A DNA stretch of 11,894 nucleotides from Rhodococcus sp. (in: high G+C Gram-positive bacteria) (GCA_012515885.1 JAAYXN010000273.1:1-11894), one strand, 5' to 3'; shown: positions 1-6,314, counted from the first letter of the stretch. The notes: generated by a model from the letters alone, not told the origin. Program-made: numbers and translations.

Positions 1-246
1 GGGTTTGTTCACTTCAACGTGCCGGGGCAGTCCCGCAAGTTTGAGGTTCAGACCGTTGGCCCACATATTCGTTTCACCAGTGGACGGTGGGCGCAGGGAG
101 AAGCTCGGCGCACGCAGCTTGTGCTGATCGGTGTGGGAATGGACGGCGACGCCGTACTGCGCGCACTAGGTGAGTGCGTTGCTGAGAACGACGACGCCGA
201 CACCGGAGCGATGCTCGGTGTGCACCGCTACACGGCAGCAGTCTGA
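1..246 (+). CDS. CobW/COG0523-family GTPase, C-terminal fragment
   Basis: The first codon of the window is already in frame, so this is the last 81 residues of a longer gene whose GTPase domain lies upstream of the window. The visible part matches a CobW C-terminal domain: an opening GFVHFN strand, a later SGRW segment, then the typical closing pattern TQLVLIGVGMDGDAVLRAL followed by a Cys-containing helix (ECVAE). In the family this domain follows a G3E-type P-loop GTPase that acts as a metal chaperone, often for zinc or cobalt. The metal cannot be decided from this piece. A GTG at 19 could be mistaken for a start, but it falls inside the domain. The gene ends TGA at 244-246, only 4 bp from the stop of the convergent helicase gene, so no separate terminator fits between them. 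Confidence is good for the family and low for the specific role. Confidence 0.72.
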   Translation, partial: GFVHFNVPGQSRKFEVQTVGPHIRFTSGRWAQGEARRTQLVLIGVGMDGDAVLRALGECVAENDDADTGAMLGVHRYTAAV

Positions 247-250
247 CTTT

Positions 251-1837
251 CTAGCGCGAGCGCTGTCCCTGACCGGAGGTCTGAGCTGTAGAACGCCGAC
301 CGGAGGCCTGAGCACCGGAACGCTGGCCGGAGGCCTGAGCACCGGAACGATTCCGGCGGTTTCCGCTGCCTTGCCCAGCGCCCTGTCCGTGGCCGCGACC
401 GGCGCCCGCGCTGCGTGGCTGTCCACCGCGTGCGCTGCCGCCGCTGCGAGCAGGACCACCCGCGCCGCCACTACGAGGCTTGCCGGTGCGTGATTGCCCG
501 CCGCTGTGGCTGCCACCTGCAGATGAGTTTGCACCGCCGCGTGACTGTCCGCTGCGCCGTGCCGGAGACGATCCAGCGGGACGTTTACCGCGGGCAGGCG
601 CCGCAGCAGCAGGTGCGGGTGCCACGCGCGGGGCAAGTTCACCAACAAGGTCGACGACGTGTGCCGAGTCCGGCGTGCTGGGGATAGGGGTGGCCTTGAT
701 CGCGGCCTTACGCATGAGAGCGGACAGATCGCGGCGCTGCTCAGGCAGTACCAACGTCACGACATCACCGGCGCTACCAGCACGCGCGGTGCGTCCGGAG
801 CGGTGCAGGTACGCCTTGTGTTCGGCGGGAGGATCAACGTGGACGACAAGTTCCACATCGTCGACGTGCACGCCACGGGCCGCGACATCGGTGGCGACCA
901 GGACGCGGGCCTCACCGGACGAGAATGCGGCAAGGTTGCGGTCGCGCGCATTCTGCGACAGGTTGCCATGCAAATCCACCGACGGGATACCCGCGGCAGT
1001 GAGCTGCTTAGCCAACTTGCGTGCCTGGTGTTTGGTGCGCATAAACAGGATGCGGCGTCCGGTACCCGATGCCAGCTTTTCGACCACAGCCTTCTTGGTG
1101 GCGACGCCGTCGACATCAAAAATGTGGTGGGTCATGGCGGCGACGGGGGAGTTAGCTTCGTCGACTGAGTGCAGTACCTGGTTGTTGAGGAAACGCTTGA
1201 CCAGCTTGTCGACGCCGTTGTCCAGGGTGGCGGAGAACAGCAGACGCTGACCGGTTTCGGGGGTGGCCTTGAGGATGCGGGTGACGCCGGGCAGGAACCC
1301 GAGGTCCGCCATGTGGTCGGCTTCATCGAGGACGGTGATGGCGATGTCGCTCAACGTGACGTGCCCCTGCCCCATGAGGTCTTCAAGTCGGCCGGGGCAG
1401 GCCACGACGATATCGACGCCCGCTTTCAAGGTGCTGACCTGCCGGTTCTGCGAAACGCCACCGAAAATGGTGGTGACGGTCAGGCCCGCTGCCTGCGCGA
1501 GGGGCTCAAGCGTCGCGGTGATCTGGGTGGCGAGCTCGCGGGTGGGGGCGAGCACGAGACCATGAGGATGGCTGGGGCGACGACGCGCACCCAATTCGGC
1601 GAGGCGCGCCACCATCGGGATGGAGAAGGCGAGCGTCTTGCCGCTACCGGTCTTTCCGCGACCCAGTACGTCGCGGCCGGCGAGGGTATCCGGCAGCGTG
1701 TCGGCCTGGATGGGGAACGGGGCGCTCATGCCGCGTGCGGCCAGCGACGCCACTAGAGGTGCGGGCACGCCGAGCGAAGCGAACGTCTTTTCAGCAGTGT
1801 GCGGGGTGTTTTCGGGCAGCGTTGTAGGTTCAGGCAT
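251..1837 (-). CDS. DEAD-box ATP-dependent RNA helicase with RG-rich tail
   Basis: This 528-residue protein should unwind structured RNA using ATP; family roles include ribosome assembly, mRNA turnover and cold adaptation. All core motifs are visible in order: Q motif with F19 and FPIQ (41-44), motif I GKTGSGKT (61-68), Ia APTREL (97-102), CPGR (147-150, a Cys variant of TPGR), motif II DEAD (171-174), SAT (202-204), motif V ATDVAARG (315-322) and motif VI HRSGRTARAG (345-354). Two RecA-like domains cover about 20-390. Residues from about 405 to the end form a low-complexity tail rich in Gly, Arg, Ser and Gln, as in RNA-binding tails of DeaD/RhlE-type helicases, ending in three 9-residue repeats. 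I chose the ATG at 1837 because GAAAGG sits 7 nt upstream (1845-1850). That SD is paired in a hairpin, so translation is probably regulated. The exact subfamily is unresolved, so no symbol is given. Confidence 0.93.
   Translation of the reverse strand: MPEPTTLPENTPHTAEKTFASLGVPAPLVASLAARGMSAPFPIQADTLPDTLAGRDVLGRGKTGSGKTLAFSIPMVARLAELGARRRPSHPHGLVLAPTRELATQITATLEPLAQAAGLTVTTIFGGVSQNRQVSTLKAGVDIVVACPGRLEDLMGQGHVTLSDIAITVLDEADHMADLGFLPGVTRILKATPETGQRLLFSATLDNGVDKLVKRFLNNQVLHSVDEANSPVAAMTHHIFDVDGVATKKAVVEKLASGTGRRILFMRTKHQARKLAKQLTAAGIPSVDLHGNLSQNARDRNLAAFSSGEARVLVATDVAARGVHVDDVELVVHVDPPAEHKAYLHRSGRTARAGSAGDVVTLVLPEQRRDLSALMRKAAIKATPIPSTPDSAHVVDLVGELAPRVAPAPAAAAPARGKRPAGSSPARRSGQSRGGANSSAGGSHSGGQSRTGKPRSGGAGGPARSGGSARGGQPRSAGAGRGHGQGAGQGSGNRRNRSGAQASGQRSGAQASGRRSTAQTSGQGQRSR
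272..352. repeat. Three tandem 27-bp repeats in the helicase tail
   Basis: Three consecutive 27-bp units start at 272, 299 and 326. The second and third are nearly identical (both contain ccggaggcctgagcaccgga), while the first has diverged. On the minus strand they encode the 9-residue units SGAQASGQR, SGAQASGRR and STAQTSGQG near the C-terminus of the DEAD-box helicase. Because the unit is a multiple of three, copy-number changes would alter tail length without breaking the frame. Confidence 0.85.
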
Positions 1838-1844
1838 GGGTGGA

Positions 1845-1881
1845 CCTTTCTGGTCACGGCGGTTGTTCGCCGTGAGAAAGG
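1845..1881 (-). promoter_or_regulatory. SD-sequestering hairpin in the helicase leader
   Basis: Read as minus-strand RNA, this segment folds as CCUUUC + UCACGGCG, loop AACAAC, CGCCGUGA, a 3-nt CCA bulge, then GAAAGG. That gives 14 perfect base pairs. The 3' arm GAAAGG is the Shine-Dalgarno of the helicase, 7 nt before its ATG. The structure is seen directly in the sequence. A role in translational control, for example temperature response or autoregulation by the helicase, is inference. Confidence 0.6.
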
Positions 1882-1886
1882 CATGA

Positions 1887-1938
1887 ACACTTTGTGTGCA
1901 TCAACGCTCATCCATACCGGGGCGTTGATTGAAAGTGT
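1887..1938 (-). promoter_or_regulatory. Second leader hairpin upstream of the helicase
   Basis: An interrupted inverted repeat: outer arms acacttt (1887-1893) and aaagtgt (1932-1938), inner arms atcaacgc (1900-1907) and gcgttgat (1922-1929), with a 14-nt apical loop and an asymmetric internal loop (6 versus 2 nt). It lies 5 nt from the SD-sequestering hairpin. It is not followed by a T run in the minus direction, so a classical terminator for moaE is less likely than a leader element or an operator. I could not pick a convincing promoter for the helicase in this gap. Confidence 0.45.
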
Positions 1939-2006
1939 GAACTGATGCGATCTACGACGCTGGGCGGCCGTGGCGGCTGCCCGATGCGATCGACTCTACC
2001 CGGATG

Positions 2007-2420
2007 TCACAGTCCAACCCATTCGGATGCGCCGTCAGCGAAGTGCTGACGCTTCCAAATCGGCACTTCGTGCTTGATGAGTTCGACGAGTTCTTCACAC
2101 GCAGCGAACGCTTCTTTCCGGTGCGGGGCGGCAGCGGCGGCCACCAGTGCAAGATCGCCCACTCGAAGGTCGCCGACCCGGTGAATCGCCGCAACTGGGA
2201 GCCCAGTTTTCGCGTGAACTGATGCGCAGCAGTGCTCAAGGAAACGCTGCGCGTCAGGATGCGCCTGATACTCCAATGCTGAAACAGACTGTCCACCATC
2301 ATGATTGCGGACGACTCCGGTAAACACGACGACTGCGCCGTGGCGGGGACCGGCGACAGCGGCGTCAACGACGGCTGCATCGAGCGGGTCAGCGGAAATG
2401 CGGGCCAATACGTCAGTCAT
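2007..2420 (-). CDS. moaE: Molybdopterin synthase large subunit MoaE
   Basis: MoaE (137 aa) is the catalytic subunit of MPT synthase. With thiocarboxylated MoaD it adds the dithiolene sulfurs to cPMP to form molybdopterin in the cytoplasm. The sequence shows the family pattern: VVFTGVVRNHDGG (31-43), HRVGDLRVGD (80-89), PHRKEAFAACEE (99-110) and ELIKHEVPIWKR (113-124). The last stretch carries the two conserved active-site lysines, here K116 and K123. The start is the ATG at 2420, supported by GGAGG at 2429-2433 with 8-nt spacing; a longer open frame upstream lacks support. It is the last gene of the moeA-moaCB-moaE operon and overlaps the moaCB stop by 8 bp, suggesting translational coupling. 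Its partner MoaD is encoded at the end of the divergent operon. Confidence 0.95.
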   Translation of the reverse strand: MTDVLARISADPLDAAVVDAAVAGPRHGAVVVFTGVVRNHDGGQSVSALEYQAHPDAQRFLEHCCASVHAKTGLPVAAIHRVGDLRVGDLALVAAAAAPHRKEAFAACEELVELIKHEVPIWKRQHFADGASEWVGL

Positions 2421-3402
2421 CGTGGTTTCCTCCACCAGAGATCTGTGCGAGAAGGTGGTCGAGGATCGGTTCCAGAACGCCGAGCCCATCGCGCACACCC
2501 GATGGGGAGCCCGGCAAATTGACGATCAGTGTGCGGTTCGACACACCAGCGAGGCCACGGCTCAGCGCCGCATGCGGGGTGACCTCTGCGCCGCGGGCAC
2601 GAATCGCGTCAGCGACACCGGGAAGTTCCCGGTCGAGCACCACTCGGGTGGCTTCGGGCGTGAGGTCAGTGGGAGACACCCCGGTTCCACCGGTCGTCAC
2701 AATGACCGCTGGTTGGAGGGCAAGAACGTCAGCCAGCGCCGCAGCGATATCGGCGTCCGCACACACGCGTGGTGCGTCGACGTCGAATCCCCGCTCGGTG
2801 AGCCAGGCTGCGATCTGCGGGCCGGTGGCATCCTCACGAGTGCCTTCCGCCGCCCGGGTAGAGGCGACGATGACCGCAGCACTACGCGGCGCGGGGAGTG
2901 GTTCCGGCTGATCACCGGAGGCGCGGGTCCACTGCCCACGTTTGCCGCCCTCTTTACTGACAAGGTGCACGTTGTTCAGTTGTGCCGCCGGGTCGAGCGC
3001 CTTGACCATGTCGTGCAGCGTTAGACCCGCCACGGCAACAGCGGTCAGCGCTTCCATCTCCACTCCGGTCGCGCCACGTGTTTTCGCACGGGCCTCGATC
3101 GTGATGGACGTGTCCGTGAAACCGAAGGTGATGTGCACCGAAGACAGCGGGACCTGGTGGCACAGCGGAATCAGTTCGGAAGTCTTCTTGGCCGCCGAGA
3201 TCCCTGCAATCCGCGCGGTGGGCAGCACGTCAGCTTTCGGCATGTCATCGGCGCGCACCAGCGCGATCACCTCGGGTGTGGTGACCAGTTCGCCAGCAGC
3301 GACAGCGATCCGGGTGCTGTCAGCTTTGGCGCTGATATCAACCATGCGGGCGCGGCCCTCCGCGTCGAGATGCGTCAGGTCGCGATGGGTCGAGTCGCTC
3401 AT
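2413..3402 (-). CDS. moaCB: Bifunctional MoaC/MoaB(Mog) molybdenum cofactor protein
   Basis: A 329-residue fusion of two Moco enzymes. Residues about 8-160 are MoaC, the cPMP synthase that acts after MoaA: LTHLDAEGRARMVDISAK (9-26), AKKTSELIPLCH (71-82), VEMEALTAVAVAGLTLHDMVKA (114-135, in pieces) with the catalytic-type Asp131 and Lys134, and SKEGGKRGQW (149-158). After a Pro-rich linker (about 165-173), residues 174-320 are a MogA/MoaB domain that adenylylates MPT: TTGGTGVSPTDLTPE (236-250) and NLPGSPSGVRDGL (295-307). Both halves look intact. The ATG at 3402 overlaps the moeA stop by 4 bp (ATGA) and the stop overlaps the moaE start by 8 bp. Small departures from the common MoaC pattern are HQV in place of HPL after Cys81 and KAD in place of KGD near residue 56. 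Confidence 0.94.
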   Translation of the reverse strand: MSDSTHRDLTHLDAEGRARMVDISAKADSTRIAVAAGELVTTPEVIALVRADDMPKADVLPTARIAGISAAKKTSELIPLCHQVPLSSVHITFGFTDTSITIEARAKTRGATGVEMEALTAVAVAGLTLHDMVKALDPAAQLNNVHLVSKEGGKRGQWTRASGDQPEPLPAPRSAAVIVASTRAAEGTREDATGPQIAAWLTERGFDVDAPRVCADADIAAALADVLALQPAVIVTTGGTGVSPTDLTPEATRVVLDRELPGVADAIRARGAEVTPHAALSRGLAGVSNRTLIVNLPGSPSGVRDGLGVLEPILDHLLAQISGGGNHDD

Positions 3403-4589
3403 AGCGGTATCACTTTCACGAGTTCTCCGGCTTCTAGCGCGGTGACGTGGGCAGGTAGATCGATCAGAACATCAGCCCACGACATGGCGGCGACGAGGTG
3501 CGAACCCGGCCCAGCCACGGTCTCGACGCCCGCTTCAGCGCGTCGACCTCGCAGGAACTGGCGTTTGCCCGGCGGGGAATGCACCGGCGCGGTCAGCGGA
3601 TGCGATTCGGGGACGACGGGTTCTCGCCCGGCCGCCGCGCGCAGATGTGGCCGGGCGAGGATTTCAAAGGAGACCAGGGTGCTGACGGGGTTACCCGGAA
3701 AAGACAGCACCGGCACCCCGGAGACGACGGTGACCCCTTGCGGGCCACCGGGCTGCATCGCGATGTGGCCGAACTCGCCGCCCAGTGGACGCAGTACGTC
3801 TTTCACAACCTCGAAATCGCCCATCGAAACCCCGCCCGAGGTGAACACCACATCGGCGTGCGTGACAGCACGGTCGAGCAGCGCACGAAACACCTCGGTG
3901 TCGTCGCTGCTGCGCTCGATGCTGATCACGTGGGCGCCATTCGCCTCAGCGCTGGAGGCCAAAGCGAGCCCGTTGGAGTCGAAAATCTGGCCCGGAGAGA
4001 GTTCTTGCCCCGCGGTGACAAGTTCAGTTCCCGTCGTGATGACAGCGACACGTGGCAGTCTGCGCACCGGTATGTCCGTGAGCCCCACCGCGGCGAGGAC
4101 CGCGAGGTGACGTGGTTCAAGACGGGTACCGCCCGGAAGTAGCAGTGTTCCTATCTGGACATCGCTGCCGCGTTCGCGCACAAACTCGCCACGCGATCGG
4201 GTACGCGAGATCGTCACGGTGTCCCCGGTGGGCGAGGAATCGGTGTCCTCAACCGGCACGATCGCATCGGCGCCCTCCGGAATGGGTGCGCCCGTCATGA
4301 TGCGTTGAGCAGATCCCGGAACGTGCGCGGGCGGTGTACCGGCGGCCGCGGCGATCGTGCCGCGCACCGGCAACGTGACCGGCACCTCGCGGATCGACGC
4401 GGCATCAACGGCGTAACCGTCCATCTGAGAGTTGCGGAATAATGGCAGGTCAACCGGAGAATGCACGTCGTTGACGATGACGCGCCCCAAACTGTCACGT
4501 AGCGCGACACGTTCGGACGGCAACTGGTGTAGCGGTTGCAGCAGTGACGCGACGTGCGCCGCGTATTCGTCGACTGAACGCGCACCCAT
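3399..4589 (-). CDS. moeA: Molybdopterin molybdenumtransferase MoeA
   Basis: MoeA (396 aa from this start) inserts molybdate into adenylylated MPT, completing Moco. Visible motifs are SQMDGYAVD (54-62), RIMTGAPIPEGADAIVPVE (96-114), TTGTEL (185-190), GQIFDSNGLAL (200-210), TSGGVSMGDFEVVKDVL (250-266) and SFPGNPVS (296-303), followed by the C-terminal domain IV. The loop that reads KPGKP in the Escherichia coli enzyme is MQPGGPQG here (278-285). I recall a similar MQPG-PQG form in other actinobacterial MoeA. The ORF extends upstream to 4640, but the ATG at 4589 has AGGA 8 nt away (4598-4601) and gives the usual N-terminus, whereas 4640 lacks an SD. It is first in the minus-strand Moco operon and overlaps moaCB by 4 bp. 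The 154-bp gap to moaA must hold both divergent promoters, which I could not place. Confidence 0.94.
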   Translation of the reverse strand: MGARSVDEYAAHVASLLQPLHQLPSERVALRDSLGRVIVNDVHSPVDLPLFRNSQMDGYAVDAASIREVPVTLPVRGTIAAAAGTPPAHVPGSAQRIMTGAPIPEGADAIVPVEDTDSSPTGDTVTISRTRSRGEFVRERGSDVQIGTLLLPGGTRLEPRHLAVLAAVGLTDIPVRRLPRVAVITTGTELVTAGQELSPGQIFDSNGLALASSAEANGAHVISIERSSDDTEVFRALLDRAVTHADVVFTSGGVSMGDFEVVKDVLRPLGGEFGHIAMQPGGPQGVTVVSGVPVLSFPGNPVSTLVSFEILARPHLRAAAGREPVVPESHPLTAPVHSPPGKRQFLRGRRAEAGVETVAGPGSHLVAAMSWADVLIDLPAHVTALEAGELVKVIPL

Positions 4590-4695
4590 GTTGTCGATCC
4601 TAGGGCCGAGTGCACTGCCATACAGCGCTGGTGGCGGCATTCTGGAAGAATATGCGCCACGCCCATGAGCCGCTCACAAAGCTGCTTAGGGCACA

Positions 4696-4719
4696 GATCC
4701 TCGCGCAACAACGAGGATC
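4696..4719. promoter_or_regulatory. Perfect 8-bp inverted repeat upstream of moaA
   Basis: gatcctcg (4696-4703) and cgaggatc (4712-4719) are perfect inverted arms separated by cgcaacaa. The element ends 24 bp before the GTG of moaA and lies in the moaA/moeA divergent gap. It could be a leader-RNA hairpin or a protein-binding site. The symmetry is clear; the function is not known. Confidence 0.4.
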
Positions 4720-4730
4720 CTCATCAATGT

Positions 4731-4735
4731 GGAGG
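4731..4735 (+). promoter_or_regulatory. Shine-Dalgarno that fixes the moaA start
   Basis: GGAGG lies 8 nt before the GTG at 4744. A GTG at 4729 in the same frame overlaps this SD and is therefore unlikely to be the start. Confidence 0.7.
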
Positions 4736-4743
4736 TGCGTACG

Positions 4744-5826
4744 GTGACGCCGGTAGCCATGGGGATACCCCAGGTTCATCGCCTCACGCCTGTTTTACCG
4801 GGACACTTGGCGCCGGGAATTGCTGATCGCCCGGACACTCCGGTGCTGGTAGACCGCTATGGACGCGTCGCCCGCGACCTTCGGGTGTCGATTACCGAAA
4901 AGTGTTCGCTGCGCTGCACGTACTGCATGCCTGCTGAGGGGCTCGCGCCCATCCCCGCACAGAATCTGTTGACGTCTACGGAGATCACGCGACTCGTCGC
5001 GCTGGCCGTTCATGAGCTGGGTGTGCAGGAGGTGCGCTTCACTGGCGGGGAACCGCTGATGCGGGCCGATCTGGAAGACATCATTGCCGGGTGTGCGGCG
5101 GCGGTGCCCGGCGTCCCGCTAGCTCTGACGACCAATGCGGTCGGGCTTGAGCATCGAGCGCGTGCACTTGCCCGCGCCGGGCTGACCCGCGTCAACGTGT
5201 CTTTAGATTCGATTGATCGTCAACATTTTGCTCGGCTCACTCGCCGCGACCGGCTTCCCTCAGTGCTTGCAGGTATCCGCGCCGCCGCGGCGCACGGGCT
5301 GGCGCCGCTGAAAATCAACGCGGTCCTCATGGAGGAAACGTTGGCGGGCGCTCCCGATCTACTGCGCTGGTGCGTCGACGAGGGAGTGTCGCTGCGTTTC
5401 ATCGAATCAATGCCCCTCGACGCCGACCACAACTGGACCCGCGATCACATGGTGTCCGCGCAGGCGCTGCTTGAAGTGCTCGGTAAACATTTCTCGCTAC
5501 GCGAGATCGGACGCGAAGACGCCTCCGCGCCCGCCGAACAGTGGCTTGTTGATGGAGGACCGCACACGGTGGGCATAATCGCGTCGGTCACCCGCTCGTT
5601 CTGCTCGGAGTGTGACCGGACGAGGTTGACCGCCGAGGGCACCGTCCGGTCCTGTTTGTTTAGCGACCGGGAGGTCGACCTGCGCGGTGCGCTACGCGCT
5701 GGCGCCACCGATGAGCAGCTCGCAGACCTGTGGCGAGCGGCAATGTGGAGCAAATCGTCGGGCCATGGGATGGACGCGGACGGATTCACACCCCCACAAC
5801 GAAGCATGGGAGCGATCGGTGGCTGA
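4744..5826 (+). CDS. moaA: GTP 3',8-cyclase MoaA (radical SAM)
   Basis: MoaA (360 aa) is the radical-SAM enzyme that cyclises GTP to 3',8-cH2GTP, the first step of Moco synthesis; MoaC then makes cPMP. The N-terminal [4Fe-4S]/SAM motif is CSLRCTYC (C54, C58, C61), preceded by DRYGRVARDLRVSITEKC. The SAM-binding patch RFTGGEPL is at 98-105. The second, GTP-binding [4Fe-4S] cluster motif is CSEC plus a later Cys (C287, C290, C304) within DRTRLTAEGTVRSCLF. The protein ends in the conserved GG tail (359-360), which matters for catalysis in the family. The GTG at 4744 is preferred because of GGAGG 8 nt upstream. That leaves a roughly 35-residue N-terminal extension before the core with no recognised motif. 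moaD follows with an 8-bp overlap. Confidence 0.95.
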   Translation: MTPVAMGIPQVHRLTPVLPGHLAPGIADRPDTPVLVDRYGRVARDLRVSITEKCSLRCTYCMPAEGLAPIPAQNLLTSTEITRLVALAVHELGVQEVRFTGGEPLMRADLEDIIAGCAAAVPGVPLALTTNAVGLEHRARALARAGLTRVNVSLDSIDRQHFARLTRRDRLPSVLAGIRAAAAHGLAPLKINAVLMEETLAGAPDLLRWCVDEGVSLRFIESMPLDADHNWTRDHMVSAQALLEVLGKHFSLREIGREDASAPAEQWLVDGGPHTVGIIASVTRSFCSECDRTRLTAEGTVRSCLFSDREVDLRGALRAGATDEQLADLWRAAMWSKSSGHGMDADGFTPPQRSMGAIGG

Positions 5827-6091
5827 CGTCGGGCACGACAATCAGGTGGACATTCAGGTCCGCTATTTCGCGGCGGCAGCAGATGCTGCGCGATCAACAA
5901 CGGAGACCGTGCGCTTGCCTGTCGGCGCCACACTGGGTGATGTGGCCGTCGAACTTGAGCGTCGACACGGCGAGGCGATGGCAAAAGTATTGAAAGTTTC
6001 CGCGTTTCTCGTGGGGTTAGAGTTAACGCGTGATCTCACCACTCCGGCATCGTCGCAGGTAGATCTGCTGCCCCCATTTGCGGGAGGGTAA
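5819..6091 (+). CDS. moaD: Molybdopterin synthase sulfur carrier MoaD
   Basis: MoaD (90 aa) is the ubiquitin-fold sulfur carrier of MPT synthase. Its C-terminal glycine is adenylylated and thiocarboxylated, then donates sulfur in the MoaE active site. The sequence has the expected opening strand VDIQVRYFAAAADAA (10-24), a VGATLGDV turn (35-42) and the diagnostic tail VDLLPPFAGG ending in the free Gly-Gly (89-90). The frame is open far upstream inside moaA. I chose the GTG at 5819 because GGGAG lies 6 nt before it (5808-5812) and the resulting length fits MoaD. The gene overlaps the moaA stop by 8 bp. The activating enzyme (MoeB-type) and the sulfur donor are not in this window. Confidence 0.93.
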   Translation: MADVGHDNQVDIQVRYFAAAADAARSTTETVRLPVGATLGDVAVELERRHGEAMAKVLKVSAFLVGLELTRDLTTPASSQVDLLPPFAGG

Positions 6092-6098
6092 GGCCGTG

Positions 6099-6151
6099 GA
6101 CATGTGAGTTTTATTTCGAAATGGAAAACTCAAGACAGCGAGACATGTGAG
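6099..6151. repeat. Direct repeats flanking an AT-rich inverted repeat
   Basis: The 10-mer gacatgtgag occurs at 6099-6108 and again at 6142-6151 (43 bp apart). Next to the first copy is an inverted repeat, gagtttt (6106-6112) and aaaactc (6125-6131), enclosing the palindrome atttcgaaat (6113-6122). The block lies between moaD and the small peptide gene and is AT-richer than its surroundings. It could be the moaD terminator (though no T run follows) or a regulatory site for the peptide gene. Confidence 0.45.
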
Positions 6152-6220
6152 GCGCGACTATCGAATGGTGGGTGCTTCTCATCCACAGAAAATGAAGTCC
6201 CCCAATGAATGGAGAACCTC

Positions 6221-6301
6221 ATGTCTTCGCAAATCACAAGCATCGTCGAACTCGTCCGCCTGCTGTTCGACGTGTTTGACACCCTGAGTGGCATCTCATA
6301 A
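6221..6301 (+). CDS. Small amphipathic helical peptide (26 aa), hypothetical
   Basis: An ATG at 6221 with GGAG at 6211-6214 (6-nt spacing) opens a 26-codon frame ending TAA at 6299-6301. The peptide begins MSSQITSIVELV and continues RLLFDVFDTLSGIS. Drawn as an alpha helix, residues S3, T6/S7, E10, R13, D17, D20/T21 and G24 form one continuous polar face. I5, I8, V9, L11, V12, L14, L15, F16, V18, F19 and L22 form the opposite hydrophobic face. No signal peptide or Cys is present; net charge is about -2. It stands alone between moaD and a terminator-like hairpin. Such features recall phenol-soluble modulins and the very short PorA/PorH channel peptides of corynebacterial outer membranes, but I cannot show homology to either. 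A second in-frame ATG at 6209 would give 30 residues but would place the SD inside the gene. Existence is likely; function is unknown. Confidence 0.6.
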   Translation: MSSQITSIVELVRLLFDVFDTLSGIS

Positions 6302-6314
6302 CCCCATGGCTTGA

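Noticed and set aside
1701..1884. Upstream ORF from the minus-strand ATG at 1884, about 43 codons, overlapping the helicase start out of frame
   Set aside because: It has only a weak SD, runs mostly inside the helicase gene and encodes an Arg-rich sequence typical of an off-frame reading of GC-rich DNA.
2942..3445. Long plus-strand ORF opposite moaCB
   Set aside because: It is antisense to a well-supported gene, low in complexity (Ser/Ala/Arg/Thr rich) and matches no family; GC-rich DNA produces such shadows.
4590..4743. Possible molybdenum-cofactor riboswitch before moaA
   Set aside because: The gap holds only one simple 8-bp hairpin; I do not see the multi-helix Moco RNA architecture known from enterobacterial moaA leaders.
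5445..5984. Minus-strand ORF across the end of moaA and moaD
   Set aside because: Antisense to two genes with intact catalytic motifs and no family resemblance of its own.
6191..6286. Alternative short frame (ATG at 6192) overlapping the peptide gene
   Set aside because: It has no SD and a Ser/Cys-rich composition without pattern, whereas the frame at 6221 has both an SD and a regular amphipathic helix.
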